The translations under genes were made by a program, and so were the position numbers. A DNA stretch of 61,204 bases from Bacteroidota bacterium (GTDB taxonomy: Bacteria; Bacteroidota; Bacteroidia; 2-12-FULL-35-15): assembly GCA_021323165.1 (NCBI GenBank), contig JAJTCJ010000023.1:1-61204 (forward strand), given 5' to 3'. Each line of letters opens with the position of its first letter. Position 1 is the stretch's first letter. Positions 16,122 through 25,449 of the stretch are shown piece by piece. The notes beneath the pieces were generated by a model, which did no database searches, was not told the origin of the DNA, and worked only from the letters and a program-made list of their open reading frames with translations.

Positions 16122-18554
16122 ATGCTTCAAGAGAATATATCAACGACAAACGATAATTTTGAACAATATAAAGCCAGAATCTCAAATTTCAGCGGAGAAT
16201 TCGAATTAGGGCTCTTTATTCATATTGCCCGCAAAAGCTTTATCTGGGTAATCGCATTCTTTCTTTTAGCATTAGCAGGTGCATTACTTTATCTTAGATA
16301 TACTCAACCCGTTTATGAATCATCAAGCGTGATTCAGCTACAAACCAGTGATAATGCTAACAAAATCCTTAAAGTTGACAATATTGCTGAGACCCAGAAT
16401 GAGCTTGCAGAAGCTGTCGAACTTTTGCGTTCAAAAGTCTTCTTTAAAAGAATATTATCAAAGCTCCCGCTTGAGATAGGATATTTTTCCGAAGGAACAT
16501 TTAAATCAGACGAACAGTATACTGCTACTCCTTTTACAATTGAATCTAAAATATTTGATCCATTAATTATCGGCAGTAAAATTTATGTGGATTTTAAGAA
16601 TATCAACAGCGGTATTGTAAACTACAAAATAAAAGACAAATCCATTTCCAAACCCTTCACTGCTGGCAAACCTGTTAAATTCGAACACTTTGAAATTGTA
16701 ATTACGATCAGGAATTATAAAGAGATTCAGGCACAACAAAATCTTGTGAAACAAAATGCCTACTATTTTGTATTTAATGATATAAACGCGCTTGTTAGTC
16801 AGCTTTATCCAAATCTTGAAGTGAAATTGTTGAATAATGATGCTAAAACAATCCAGATCTCATTTAAAGATTTTAAAGCACAAAAAGCTGCAGATATTGT
16901 TACAACCATTACAGAACAATATGAAGAATTTGATACGGAACGAAAAGGAGAAAGCGCTAAAAGTGTTATTGAGTTTATTGATGAGCAGCTTGATGTTGCC
17001 TATTCACGTTTAAAAAATTCCGAGAATTCGATCCAGGAATTTCGAAAAGAAAATAAACTTGAAGATGATCAAAAGGAATTAAAAATTGTAAATACAAACA
17101 GGCTTAATACACTGCAGGACAGAATTATTCAGCTTGACCTGGAAGAAAGTATACTGAGAAAAATAGCAGCCAGTATCAATACTTCAAAAACAATTGACAC
17201 ATATAAACTTATTGCTATGCTTGCGGGGACTGAATATGAAAACAAAATATCTAAATCTCTGGATGAGATAAATAAATTGCTGATCAGTAAAGAGAATGCT
17301 TTGTATGAGGCGACTCCGAATAATGAGTCTATAAAAAATGTTGATTACCAAATAAATATTCAGAAAAGGCTATTAATAGAAAGCCTTAATTCAATTTTAG
17401 AAAGCGTTGAAGATAAAAAGGATTCACTTATTAAAAAAGCCAATGAGTTTTCAGACTCATTTTCCGGAAGTCCTCAAAATGAAGTTGAATACGCAAGATT
17501 GCAAAGACTGTTTTCAATAAATGAAAAGTATTACACCTTACTTCTTGAAAAGAAAACTGAATATTCGATCTCTAAAGCCGGTTTAAAATCACATACTGTG
17601 CTTCTTGAAACAGCTCAGGTAGCATCTACTCCGGTTTCACCGAACAGGAAGATTACAATAATTATTTATTCTCTAATTGCTTTATTGCTGAGCTTAGGTC
17701 TTATTCTTTTCCGTTATCTTTCACATAACCAGATCACTTCTCTGAATGAGATAACTAAGCATACCCAAGCCACCATTAGTATATTGGGAATTGTGCCAAA
17801 ATACCGTCAGCACATCCCTGTCTCTCAATTGTTAATTGACAAGAGTCCAAAATCTTTGGTAGCAGAGGCATTTCGTTCTATACGGACAAATCTTCAGTTT
17901 ATTTCAAACTCTCCTGGTCCTAAAATAATTGCCCTTACTTCTACCATTTCAGGTGAAGGAAAAACTTTTGTGGCAATTAATCTTGGAGGTATCATTGCAT
18001 TTTCAGGCAAAAAAGTAATCATCCTGGATTTGGATATGCGTAAGCCCAAGATACATATTGGTTTTAATGCTCAGAATTCAAAGGGTATGAGTACACTGCT
18101 TATTAACAAAGATTCTATACAGGATTCCATTCAACACAGCAGTTTAGAAGGACTTGATTTTATTACTGCAGGACCTATTCCTCCAAATCCATCAGAACTT
18201 ATCATTAGTCCAAAAATGGAAGAAATACTTGAAACTTTGAAAAAGACCTATGATATAATAATAGTAGATAATCCTCCGGTGGGCTTGGTAAGTGATGGTA
18301 TTGCGATGATCCAAAAAGCCGATTATCCTATTTATATTTTCCGTGCAGATTATTCAAAACGTAATTTTATTCAGATCGTAGATCGATTATATAACGAAAG
18401 CAATATTAAACATCTATCTGTCATACTTAATGGTGTCGATGTTGAACGAAAAAGTTACGGGTATAATTACGGATACGGCTATGGTTATGGATATGGATAT
18501 GGTTACGGATATTATGATGATAATTCTAAAAAGAGTAAAAAAGAATCTGAATAA
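16122..18554 (+). CDS. polysaccharide co-polymerase / BY-type tyrosine kinase (Wzc-like)
   Basis: This inner-membrane protein controls polysaccharide polymerisation and export by autophosphorylating on tyrosine. A Wzz domain has membrane helices at about residues 37-57 and 511-530 with a long coiled periplasmic region between. The cytoplasmic kinase has Walker A SGEGKT (about 606-616), Walker A' IILDLDMRKPK (about 633-643) and Walker B IIIVDNPPVG (about 711-719). The Tyr cluster at about residues 778-799 (repeated YG) is the probable phosphorylation tail and is encoded by a GGNTAT hexanucleotide tract. At 810 residues it has the full-length fused architecture, so no separate kinase is needed. 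Confidence 0.93.
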   Translation: MLQENISTTNDNFEQYKARISNFSGEFELGLFIHIARKSFIWVIAFFLLALAGALLYLRYTQPVYESSSVIQLQTSDNANKILKVDNIAETQNELAEAVELLRSKVFFKRILSKLPLEIGYFSEGTFKSDEQYTATPFTIESKIFDPLIIGSKIYVDFKNINSGIVNYKIKDKSISKPFTAGKPVKFEHFEIVITIRNYKEIQAQQNLVKQNAYYFVFNDINALVSQLYPNLEVKLLNNDAKTIQISFKDFKAQKAADIVTTITEQYEEFDTERKGESAKSVIEFIDEQLDVAYSRLKNSENSIQEFRKENKLEDDQKELKIVNTNRLNTLQDRIIQLDLEESILRKIAASINTSKTIDTYKLIAMLAGTEYENKISKSLDEINKLLISKENALYEATPNNESIKNVDYQINIQKRLLIESLNSILESVEDKKDSLIKKANEFSDSFSGSPQNEVEYARLQRLFSINEKYYTLLLEKKTEYSISKAGLKSHTVLLETAQVASTPVSPNRKITIIIYSLIALLLSLGLILFRYLSHNQITSLNEITKHTQATISILGIVPKYRQHIPVSQLLIDKSPKSLVAEAFRSIRTNLQFISNSPGPKIIALTSTISGEGKTFVAINLGGIIAFSGKKVIILDLDMRKPKIHIGFNAQNSKGMSTLLINKDSIQDSIQHSSLEGLDFITAGPIPPNPSELIISPKMEEILETLKKTYDIIIVDNPPVGLVSDGIAMIQKADYPIYIFRADYSKRNFIQIVDRLYNESNIKHLSVILNGVDVERKSYGYNYGYGYGYGYGYGYGYYDDNSKKSKKESE
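18464..18514 (+). repeat. GGNTAT hexanucleotide tract encoding the Tyr-Gly tail of the Wzc-like kinase
   Basis: About eight tandem six-base units, GGTTAT or GGATAT with minor changes, encode alternating Tyr-Gly. Gain or loss of a unit would stay in frame and alter the number of tail tyrosines. Confidence 0.6.
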
Positions 18555-18563
18555 AAATTTTAT

Positions 18564-19106
18564 ATGGAAGTTTTAGCTACAGGAATTGCAGACCTTTTGA
18601 TTATTCAGCCGAAAGTTTTCGAAGACAACCGCGGATATTTTTTTGAATCATATAATAAAAAAGCATTTGAAAAAAACGGTATCAATGCGAATTTTGTTCA
18701 GGATAACCAATCTTTATCCCAAAAAGGCATTTTACGAGGATTACACTTCCAGGCTCCGCCACATGCGCAGGGAAAGCTTGTCAGCGTTACCAAAGGATCT
18801 GTATTAGATATTGCCGTTGATATAAGAAAAGGTTCTTCTACTTACGGAAAATATTTTTCTATCGAGCTGAACGAAAGAAATAAAACTATGTTATGGATAC
18901 CGGAAGGCTTTGCCCACGGATTTTTAACCATTGAAGATCAAACGATCTTCACATATAAGTGTACTAATTTTTACAATAAAGAATCGGAAGGATCCATTAT
19001 ATGGAATGATCCTGAGATTGGAATAGATTGGGGAGTTACTGATCCTGTGCTTTCAGAAAAAGATAAGATCGGTGTACGTTTGAATGAATTTAAAACTCCG
19101 TTTTAA
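18564..19106 (+). CDS. rfbC: dTDP-4-dehydrorhamnose 3,5-epimerase
   Basis: This cytosolic epimerase acts in dTDP-rhamnose synthesis. It is 180 residues, a single cupin-like domain. Characteristic segments are the start (FEDNRGYFFESYNKKAF) and the catalytic His in GILRGLHFQ (His61). The pattern VTKGSVLDIAVDIRKGS and the end IPEGFAHGFLT are also typical. The companion genes rfbA, rfbB and rfbD are not in this window. It sits between the Wzc-like gene (nine bases upstream) and the WecA-like gene, suggesting a rhamnose or related 6-deoxyhexose in the glycan. A 3-epimerase of other dTDP sugars is possible. Confidence 0.92.
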   Translation: MEVLATGIADLLIIQPKVFEDNRGYFFESYNKKAFEKNGINANFVQDNQSLSQKGILRGLHFQAPPHAQGKLVSVTKGSVLDIAVDIRKGSSTYGKYFSIELNERNKTMLWIPEGFAHGFLTIEDQTIFTYKCTNFYNKESEGSIIWNDPEIGIDWGVTDPVLSEKDKIGVRLNEFKTPF

Positions 19107-19156
19107 TTTCAATAATGGCCCAACTTTTTAATATTAATAATGTATCATGAAATAAT

Positions 19157-20227
19157 ATGGATGCCAAACTCTATTTGATCTTAGTATATATATCTTATTT
19201 CATAAGTACTGTTATTTTATCATTTCTGATAAATGGTTTGTTCTTAAAATTTGCAACCACACTGGGAATACGAAATGCAAATGAAACAATTATCAGGTGG
19301 AGTCCTAAATCTAAACCTTCTTTAGGAGGTATTTCATTTTACATTATTTTTCTTATTTCTATAGCAAGTTACCCCATATTTTTTGAGCAATCCAGAGTTC
19401 TTTTCAGTAAACCTTTATTAGGTATACTGGCAGCCTGTACACTCGCTTTTTTAATGGGTTTATCAGATGATGCATATAACACTAAGCCTCTTCTTAAGTT
19501 CATTATACAGGTTTGTTGCGCTCTGATACTTATTTCAACTGGCACTTATATTTCCATATTTTCAAATGCATTCGTTAATTATGCCATTACGCTTTTCTGG
19601 GTTGTTGGCCTTATGAATTCAATCAATATGCTGGATAACATGGACGGTATAACAACTCTTGTTTCAATTACAATAATTCTGAGTGCATTGTTTATTCTAT
19701 ATCTGAACAACGATAACTACAGTATTCATATTCTTTTATTAATAGGCGTTCTGGCAGCGCTGATCGGATTTCTATTCTTTAACTGGCATCCATCGAAAAT
19801 GTTTATGGGAGATACTGGTAGTCAGTTCCTGGGATTATTTTTAGCTGCAATGGGTATAATCTATTTCTGGAATACACCCGATGTGCATGGAAAACTCATT
19901 CAATCCAAGCAGTTTTTTGTTACAATCCTAACCTTTGCAATTCCGATAATAGACACCACTACGGTTACTATTAATCGACTTCTTAAGGGTAAATCCCCAT
20001 TTGTTGGAGGAAAAGATCATACTACCCACAGTTTGTTCTTCATGGGACTAACTGAAAAAAGAATAGCGCTTCTCTACCTGGGAATTTGCTTTGTCTCAAT
20101 GTTTTTCAATTTACTTATTATAAAATACATCGAAGATTGGGGATATCTTCATATTATTCTGTTTTCTATTTATTATTCGGCTTTATTCTGGTTCCTCTAC
20201 GCTCCTGCCCGTAAACACAACCGTTAA
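19157..20227 (+). CDS. undecaprenyl-phosphate GlcNAc/sugar-1-phosphate transferase (WecA/MraY superfamily)
   Basis: This integral membrane enzyme starts glycan assembly by moving a sugar-1-phosphate to undecaprenyl phosphate. About ten hydrophobic helices are visible. The MraY/WecA motifs are present: MGLSDDAYN (the Asp-Asp motif), NSINMLDNMDGITTL, and FNWHPSKMFMGDTGSQF. The GGKDHTTHS loop near the C-terminus is the HIHH-type substrate-binding region of WecA-type enzymes. At 356 residues it is of usual size. The position after rfbC and before the transglycosylase places it in the export operon. The sugar (probably GlcNAc or an N-acetylhexosamine) is an inference. Confidence 0.9.
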   Translation: MDAKLYLILVYISYFISTVILSFLINGLFLKFATTLGIRNANETIIRWSPKSKPSLGGISFYIIFLISIASYPIFFEQSRVLFSKPLLGILAACTLAFLMGLSDDAYNTKPLLKFIIQVCCALILISTGTYISIFSNAFVNYAITLFWVVGLMNSINMLDNMDGITTLVSITIILSALFILYLNNDNYSIHILLLIGVLAALIGFLFFNWHPSKMFMGDTGSQFLGLFLAAMGIIYFWNTPDVHGKLIQSKQFFVTILTFAIPIIDTTTVTINRLLKGKSPFVGGKDHTTHSLFFMGLTEKRIALLYLGICFVSMFFNLLIIKYIEDWGYLHIILFSIYYSALFWFLYAPARKHNR

Positions 20228-20228
20228 C

Positions 20229-21317
20229 ATGTTTAAGCAGAAGATTATTACCGCAATTAATAAAATTTCAGCGTTAAAAAAATTCTGGATTGCATTCGTT
20301 TGCGTAATTGTATTACTGAGTACTCTCAAACTCTTTACTTACTCCGTTTCTGATTCGATCACGGATTCAGATTATGATGACTATTTTAATGCAAGCTATA
20401 AGGTATTTAATATCCGGATTCCGAAAAACCTGAATTTTGCAGGTGAAAAGGTTCCTATAAATGATTTCACCATTCGTGAAGCAATGGAAAAGGAGCTTAT
20501 AATAAATACTTATTGGCAATCGCAGTCCCTAATGCTGCATAAAAGAGCCAACCGCTGGTTCCCTGTCATAGAACCAATTCTGAAACAAAACGATATCCCT
20601 GAAGATTTTAAATACATAGCACTGATCGAAAGCCAGCTTTCAAATGTAGTTTCACCGCAGGGGGCAACAGGTTTCTGGCAATTGGTTGAGCCGACTGCTT
20701 TAGGGTACGGATTGATCATCAATGAAGAAGTTGATGAACGCTATGATGTTGTTAAATCAACTCAGGCAGCATGTAAATATTTCAAAGAATCTTATAAAAT
20801 ATTTAATAACTGGACACTTGTGGCGGCATCATACAATCGAGGGATGGGTGGAATACAGGCAGCACTCGACAAACAAAAGGTAAATAATTATTATGACCTT
20901 TTACTTACAGAAGAAACTGCCCGGTACCTTTTCCGCATCCTTGCAATGAAGGAAATAATATCACGTCCAAAAGTTTATGGTTTCATCCTGCGTAAAAAAG
21001 ATCTTTACCCACAGATCGCTACAAAAAAAATAACTGTAGATAGTACAATAAATGATCTTGCGGTATTTGCTATTTCCCAGAAGATAAATTATAAGATACT
21101 TAAAACCCTGAACCCATGGCTTCGTTTGAACACCTTAACTAATCCTGAAAAGAAAAAATACATCATTGAAGTTCCTAAAGGTTCCATAAACATTTACGAT
21201 ATTGAAGGAAATTACGAGGGCAGTAATGTACATACACCGAAAGATTCAATCAATCTTTTTCTTCCGAAAGATGTTTCTGTAGATTCTATAAACAATACTG
21301 AAAAGCCAAAGGAATAA
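20229..21317 (+). CDS. membrane-anchored lytic transglycosylase (SLT domain)
   Basis: The protein has an N-terminal membrane anchor (about residues 18-37). A Slt/GH23-like transglycosylase domain covers about residues 95-260. The catalytic Glu is in FKYIALIESQLS, followed by GATGFWQLVEPTA and VAASYNRGMGGIQAAL, the usual SLT motifs. The C-terminal 90 residues hold a degenerate LysM-like segment (YKILKTLNPWLRLNTL). It would cleave peptidoglycan in the periplasm, possibly opening space for the export machine encoded just upstream. It begins two bases after the WecA-like stop. MltD is the closest named architecture. Confidence 0.88.
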   Translation: MFKQKIITAINKISALKKFWIAFVCVIVLLSTLKLFTYSVSDSITDSDYDDYFNASYKVFNIRIPKNLNFAGEKVPINDFTIREAMEKELIINTYWQSQSLMLHKRANRWFPVIEPILKQNDIPEDFKYIALIESQLSNVVSPQGATGFWQLVEPTALGYGLIINEEVDERYDVVKSTQAACKYFKESYKIFNNWTLVAASYNRGMGGIQAALDKQKVNNYYDLLLTEETARYLFRILAMKEIISRPKVYGFILRKKDLYPQIATKKITVDSTINDLAVFAISQKINYKILKTLNPWLRLNTLTNPEKKKYIIEVPKGSINIYDIEGNYEGSNVHTPKDSINLFLPKDVSVDSINNTEKPKE

Positions 21318-21402
21318 AATTCCCTGATTTTTTCAAATAAATTAACAGAACATTTATAAAGACAATTAAGCCTGTAAAGCCAGCAAATTCGAGCCCTTTA
21401 TG

Positions 21403-21433
21403 TTGTTTCCCAAATCATTGTTTCGTATCTTTG
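21403..21433 (+). promoter_or_regulatory. Bacteroidota promoter for uvrA
   Basis: TTG at 21403-21405 and TATCTTTG at 21426-21433 are 20 bases apart. The -7 element ends 54 bases before the ATG at 21488. No SOS box could be recognised. Confidence 0.65.
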
Positions 21434-21487
21434 TACCTTCCTGTTTTAAAGGGAGATTTTAAATGTTTTTATTTTTTAAGGATATAA

Positions 21488-24361
21488 ATGCCTAACGATA
21501 ATTTAAGTGAAAGTGAATACCTCGAGGTAATCGGAGCACGTGTTCACAATCTCAAAAATATAGATGTAACGATTCCTAGAAACAAGCTTGTTGTTATAAC
21601 AGGTTTGAGCGGCAGCGGTAAATCCTCTCTTGCATTTGATACAATCTATGCGGAAGGGCAAAGACGCTATATAGAAAGCTTCTCTGCTTATGCTCGCCAG
21701 TTTCTTGGAAGCATGGAGAGGCCGGATGTTGATAAGATCACCGGATTAAGTCCGGTTATTTCCATAGAGCAAAAAACGGTTAACAAAAACCCTCGTTCTA
21801 CTGTAGGCACTATCACCGAGATCTACGATTTTTTAAGGCTGCTCTACGCCCGCGCTTCAGACGCATTCAGTTATGTAACCGGAGAAAAGATGGTTCGTTA
21901 TTCCGATGAACAGATCCTCAATCTGATACTGGAAAATTTTGACGGGCAAAAAGTATTGATCCTTGCTCCGATAGTTAAAGGCCGAAAAGGACATTACCGT
22001 GAATTATTCGAGCAGATCAAAAAATGGGGATATCTCCGTGCCCGGGTTGATGGCGAAGTAATAGAACTTACAAAACGGATTCAGCTCGACAGGTACAAAG
22101 TACATGATATTGAGATCGTGATCGACCGTTTACAGGTAAACGCAGAATCACGTCAGCGTATAAATGAATCACTTCAGCTGGCCATGAAGCAAGGCAAAGG
22201 AATTATAATGGTTCAGCCCTTTGAGTCCGGTTCCCTCGCTGATAAATATGGAAAAGTAAGTTACTTCAGCCGGCATTTAATGTGTCCGACCTCTGGAATT
22301 TCTTATGATGAACCCCAGCCAAATCTTTTTTCGTTTAATTCGCCATATGGCGCCTGCCCTAAATGCAATGGTTTAGGAGTTGTTTCGGAAATAGATATAA
22401 ATAAGATCATTCCTAATAATAAATCAACTATCAGAAAAGGAGCTATTGCACCATTAGGACCATATAAAGGAACCTGGATCTTCAAGCAGCTGGAAGCAAT
22501 AGGTGAAAAATATGGATTCACATTAGATTCAGCAATTGAGGATATTTCCGATGAAGCCATCAATACCATTTTGTTCGGATCGGACGAGATGTTTAAGATC
22601 AGGCAGCATAGCGATAGTTCTGCCACGAGCTATAGCGTTGCTTTTGAAGGAATAGCCAATTTTATTTCGAAACAGAATGATGAACAAAGCTCTCCTACCA
22701 TAGAAAAATGGATCCAGGGTTTTATGAATAAAGTTGATTGCCCTACTTGTCACGGTACCCGTTTAAAGAAAGAGGCTTTACAATTCAAGATTGATGGGAA
22801 AAACATTTCAGAGCTTGCTCAGCTTGGGATAATTGAACTTCGCGACTGGTTTAAGAATATTGAAAAACGGATCGACAATAAACAAAACTTAATTGCAAAA
22901 GAGGTTTTAAAAGAGATCAGGTCACGAATCGATTTTTTACTTGATGTAGGATTGGATTATCTTTCACTTAACAGGAGTTCACGCACATTATCGGGTGGAG
23001 AAGCTCAAAGGATAAGACTGGCAACTCAAATAGGATCTCAGCTGGTAGGTGTACTTTATATTCTGGACGAACCTAGTATTGGTCTGCATCAAAGAGATAA
23101 TTTCAGGTTAATAAACGCGCTTAAAAATCTTAGAGAAATCGGAAACTCTGTACTTGTTGTTGAGCACGATAAAGAAATGATTCTTGCAGCGGATCATGTA
23201 CTTGACATTGGTCCTGCTGCCGGAATACATGGTGGACAAGTTATTGCACAGGGAACCCCAAAAGAGATCCTTAAATTCCATACTCTTACAGCTGATTATA
23301 TTAATGGTGTAAAAGAAATAAAGATCCCGTCCGTTCGCAGAAAAGGAACTGGTAAATCACTTTTTTTAAGAGGTGCAACCGGGAATAATTTAAAGAATGT
23401 ATCAGTCGAACTTCCATTAGGGAAACTGATCTGCGTCACCGGAGTATCAGGAAGCGGGAAATCAACCCTCATCAATGAAACCCTATATCCTATCCTTAAC
23501 AAACATTTCTATCGCTCGGAAAAAAAACCGATGCCTTATAAATCCATTACAGGCCTGGAACATATTGACAAAGTCATTGATATTGACCAGTCACCGATTG
23601 GACGCACTCCACGAAGTAATCCGGCAACATACACCAATGTCTTCTCAGACATAAGAAATCTTTTTGCTGAGATACCTGAAGCCAAAATAAGAGGATATAA
23701 AGCTGGTCGTTTTTCTTTTAATGTAAAGGGAGGAAGATGTGAAACTTGCCAGGGAGCCGGATTACGAACAATTGAAATGAATTTTTTACCGGATGTATAT
23801 GTTAACTGTGAAGCCTGTAATGGTAAACGTTATAATAAAGAAACGCTTGAAATAAGATTTAAAGGAAAATCGATTAGTGATGTTCTCAATATGACGATTG
23901 ATAATGCAGTAGAATTCTTTTCAAGCATTCCCAATATTATTCAGAAGATCCGAACGCTGCATGATGTAGGTTTGGGTTACATTACCCTTGGACAACAAAG
24001 CACTACCCTTTCTGGTGGAGAAGCACAAAGAGTTAAACTTGCTACGGAATTATCTAAAAGAGATACAGGAAATACTTTTTATATTCTTGATGAACCTACA
24101 ACAGGATTACACTTTGAGGATATCAGAATTTTACTTGAAGTGCTCGACAAGCTCGTTAATAGTGGAAATACAGTTCTGGTTATTGAACATAATATGGACA
24201 TAATTAAAGTGGCTGATCATATAATTGATCTTGGTCCCGAAGGCGGCAGCGGTGGAGGAAGAATACTTTGTGAAGGAACTCCGGAAGAAATTATAAAGAA
24301 TAAAGAAAGTTTCACAGCGAAGTTTCTCAAAGATGAATTGAGATCAACCAAAAAATCCTAA
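21488..24361 (+). CDS. uvrA: excinuclease ABC subunit A
   Basis: This is the DNA damage-recognition ATPase of nucleotide excision repair; the dimer loads UvrB. At 957 residues it is full length. The first ATPase has Walker A GLSGSGKSS (about 39-47) and signature LSGGEAQRIRLATQ (about 500). The second has GVSGSGKST (about 652) and LSGGEAQRVKLATE. Zinc modules show CPKCNGLG, CPTCHGTRL, CETCQGAG and CEACNGKRY. Both D-loop/Walker B segments are intact (ILDEPSIGLHQRD and ILDEPTTGLHFED). It has its own promoter and is separate from the glycan operon upstream. Confidence 0.98.
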   Translation: MPNDNLSESEYLEVIGARVHNLKNIDVTIPRNKLVVITGLSGSGKSSLAFDTIYAEGQRRYIESFSAYARQFLGSMERPDVDKITGLSPVISIEQKTVNKNPRSTVGTITEIYDFLRLLYARASDAFSYVTGEKMVRYSDEQILNLILENFDGQKVLILAPIVKGRKGHYRELFEQIKKWGYLRARVDGEVIELTKRIQLDRYKVHDIEIVIDRLQVNAESRQRINESLQLAMKQGKGIIMVQPFESGSLADKYGKVSYFSRHLMCPTSGISYDEPQPNLFSFNSPYGACPKCNGLGVVSEIDINKIIPNNKSTIRKGAIAPLGPYKGTWIFKQLEAIGEKYGFTLDSAIEDISDEAINTILFGSDEMFKIRQHSDSSATSYSVAFEGIANFISKQNDEQSSPTIEKWIQGFMNKVDCPTCHGTRLKKEALQFKIDGKNISELAQLGIIELRDWFKNIEKRIDNKQNLIAKEVLKEIRSRIDFLLDVGLDYLSLNRSSRTLSGGEAQRIRLATQIGSQLVGVLYILDEPSIGLHQRDNFRLINALKNLREIGNSVLVVEHDKEMILAADHVLDIGPAAGIHGGQVIAQGTPKEILKFHTLTADYINGVKEIKIPSVRRKGTGKSLFLRGATGNNLKNVSVELPLGKLICVTGVSGSGKSTLINETLYPILNKHFYRSEKKPMPYKSITGLEHIDKVIDIDQSPIGRTPRSNPATYTNVFSDIRNLFAEIPEAKIRGYKAGRFSFNVKGGRCETCQGAGLRTIEMNFLPDVYVNCEACNGKRYNKETLEIRFKGKSISDVLNMTIDNAVEFFSSIPNIIQKIRTLHDVGLGYITLGQQSTTLSGGEAQRVKLATELSKRDTGNTFYILDEPTTGLHFEDIRILLEVLDKLVNSGNTVLVIEHNMDIIKVADHIIDLGPEGGSGGGRILCEGTPEEIIKNKESFTAKFLKDELRSTKKS

Positions 24362-24442
24362 AAACCAACAGAGAGGTCTCATAAGAATTATTACTTAAAT
24401 TCGCAGCTTAGTAATGTGGTGGCGACTAAATAAATACTGATA

Positions 24443-25156
24443 ATGACAAATCAAGACGAAGATAAAATACGTAAGGCATTTGCCAATAAGGATTGGAATG
24501 ATATCAAAGCAACTGATTCATGGCAGATCTTTAAGATCATGAGTGAATTTGTTGAAGGCTTCGAGAAAATGAGTCGGATCGGGCCATGTGTTTCAATTTT
24601 CGGATCAGCCAGAACCAAACCGGAAAATCCTTATTATAAACTTGCCGAACAAATAGCTTTTAAACTTACCCGCGAAGGTTACGGAGTTATATCAGGAGGC
24701 GGTCCGGGAATTATGGAAGCGGCCAACAAAGGAGCAAAAGCTGGCGGTGGAAAATCGGTGGGATTGAACATTGTCTTACCTTTTGAACAATCTTCTAATC
24801 CTTTTGTAGACAATGATAAGAACATTAATTTTGATTATTTCTTTGTGAGAAAAACTATTTTTCTAAAATATTCACAAGGGTTTATTGCTATGCCGGGTGG
24901 ATTCGGAACCCTGGATGAACTTTTTGAAGCGATCACATTAATTCAAACAAACAAAGTTGCTCATTTTCCCATTGTGTTGATAGGTAAAAGATATTGGGAA
25001 GGCTTACTAAGCTGGGTTAGAGACACAATGCTTTTACAAGAGCACAATATCAGCGAAAAAGATCTTGAACTATTTCACATAGTTGATGAAGCTGATGAAG
25101 CTGTCGCGATTATTACTGAATTCTATTCGAAATACTTATTAAAACCAAACTTTTAA
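24443..25156 (+). CDS. LOG family nucleoside-5'-monophosphate phosphoribohydrolase
   Basis: This is a Rossmann-like enzyme of the TIGR00730/LOG family that hydrolyses N-glycosidic bonds of nucleotide monophosphates. It was first named for cytokinin activation, and bacterial members often act on AMP. Motifs are GGGPGIMEAANKGA and PGGFGTLDELFE, the usual phosphate-binding and catalytic sequences. At 237 residues it is of usual length, with no signal peptide. It follows uvrA by 81 bases and is followed by a terminator, so it may be co-transcribed with uvrA; a weak TAAATTCG motif also lies just upstream. Confidence 0.92.
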   Translation: MTNQDEDKIRKAFANKDWNDIKATDSWQIFKIMSEFVEGFEKMSRIGPCVSIFGSARTKPENPYYKLAEQIAFKLTREGYGVISGGGPGIMEAANKGAKAGGGKSVGLNIVLPFEQSSNPFVDNDKNINFDYFFVRKTIFLKYSQGFIAMPGGFGTLDELFEAITLIQTNKVAHFPIVLIGKRYWEGLLSWVRDTMLLQEHNISEKDLELFHIVDEADEAVAIITEFYSKYLLKPNF

Positions 25157-25217
25157 ATTTCAGAAACATCAGCTGCATGATCATTTACTGAATACAAATA
25201 TTTTTTTTACATCCCAC

Positions 25218-25269
25218 AAAACACCTGATTCAACAGTCTTTCAAGAGATAATTGCTTCAGGTGTTTTTT
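25218..25269. terminator. long-loop inverted repeat terminator
   Basis: The arms AAAACACCTGA and TCAGGTGTTTT are perfectly complementary (11 pairs) and separated by 28 bases; the right arm runs into T residues. It lies 61 bases after the LOG gene. The remaining part of this 293-base gap up to 25449 is AT-rich with a possible -7 motif and no gene. Confidence 0.65.
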
Positions 25270-25360
25270 CATTTTAATAAAATCCTCCCTTCAAGGTTAT
25301 TAACAAACAACTGTTTGTAATTACAAATACGCCCCCTTCCGAAACATCTTTAAATTAGAA

Positions 25361-25368
25361 TAGTTTTG
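25361..25368 (+). promoter_or_regulatory. candidate -7 promoter element for the envelope protein cluster
   Basis: TAGTTTTG matches TAnnTTTG and ends 81 bases before the ATG at 25450. No -33 TTG was found at proper spacing, so support is moderate. Confidence 0.3.
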
Positions 25369-25449
25369 TTTCAACATGGATATTGAGATAATGAGAGTTT
25401 GTGCAGTTCAATAAATGCTACCGATTATTTTACATTTAAATAAAGTAAC

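Noticed and set aside
25157-25449. tRNA or other structured RNA gene in the largest gaps
   Set aside because: Apart from the inverted-repeat terminator, no cloverleaf, CCA end or riboswitch-like conserved core was seen here or in 4579-4841.
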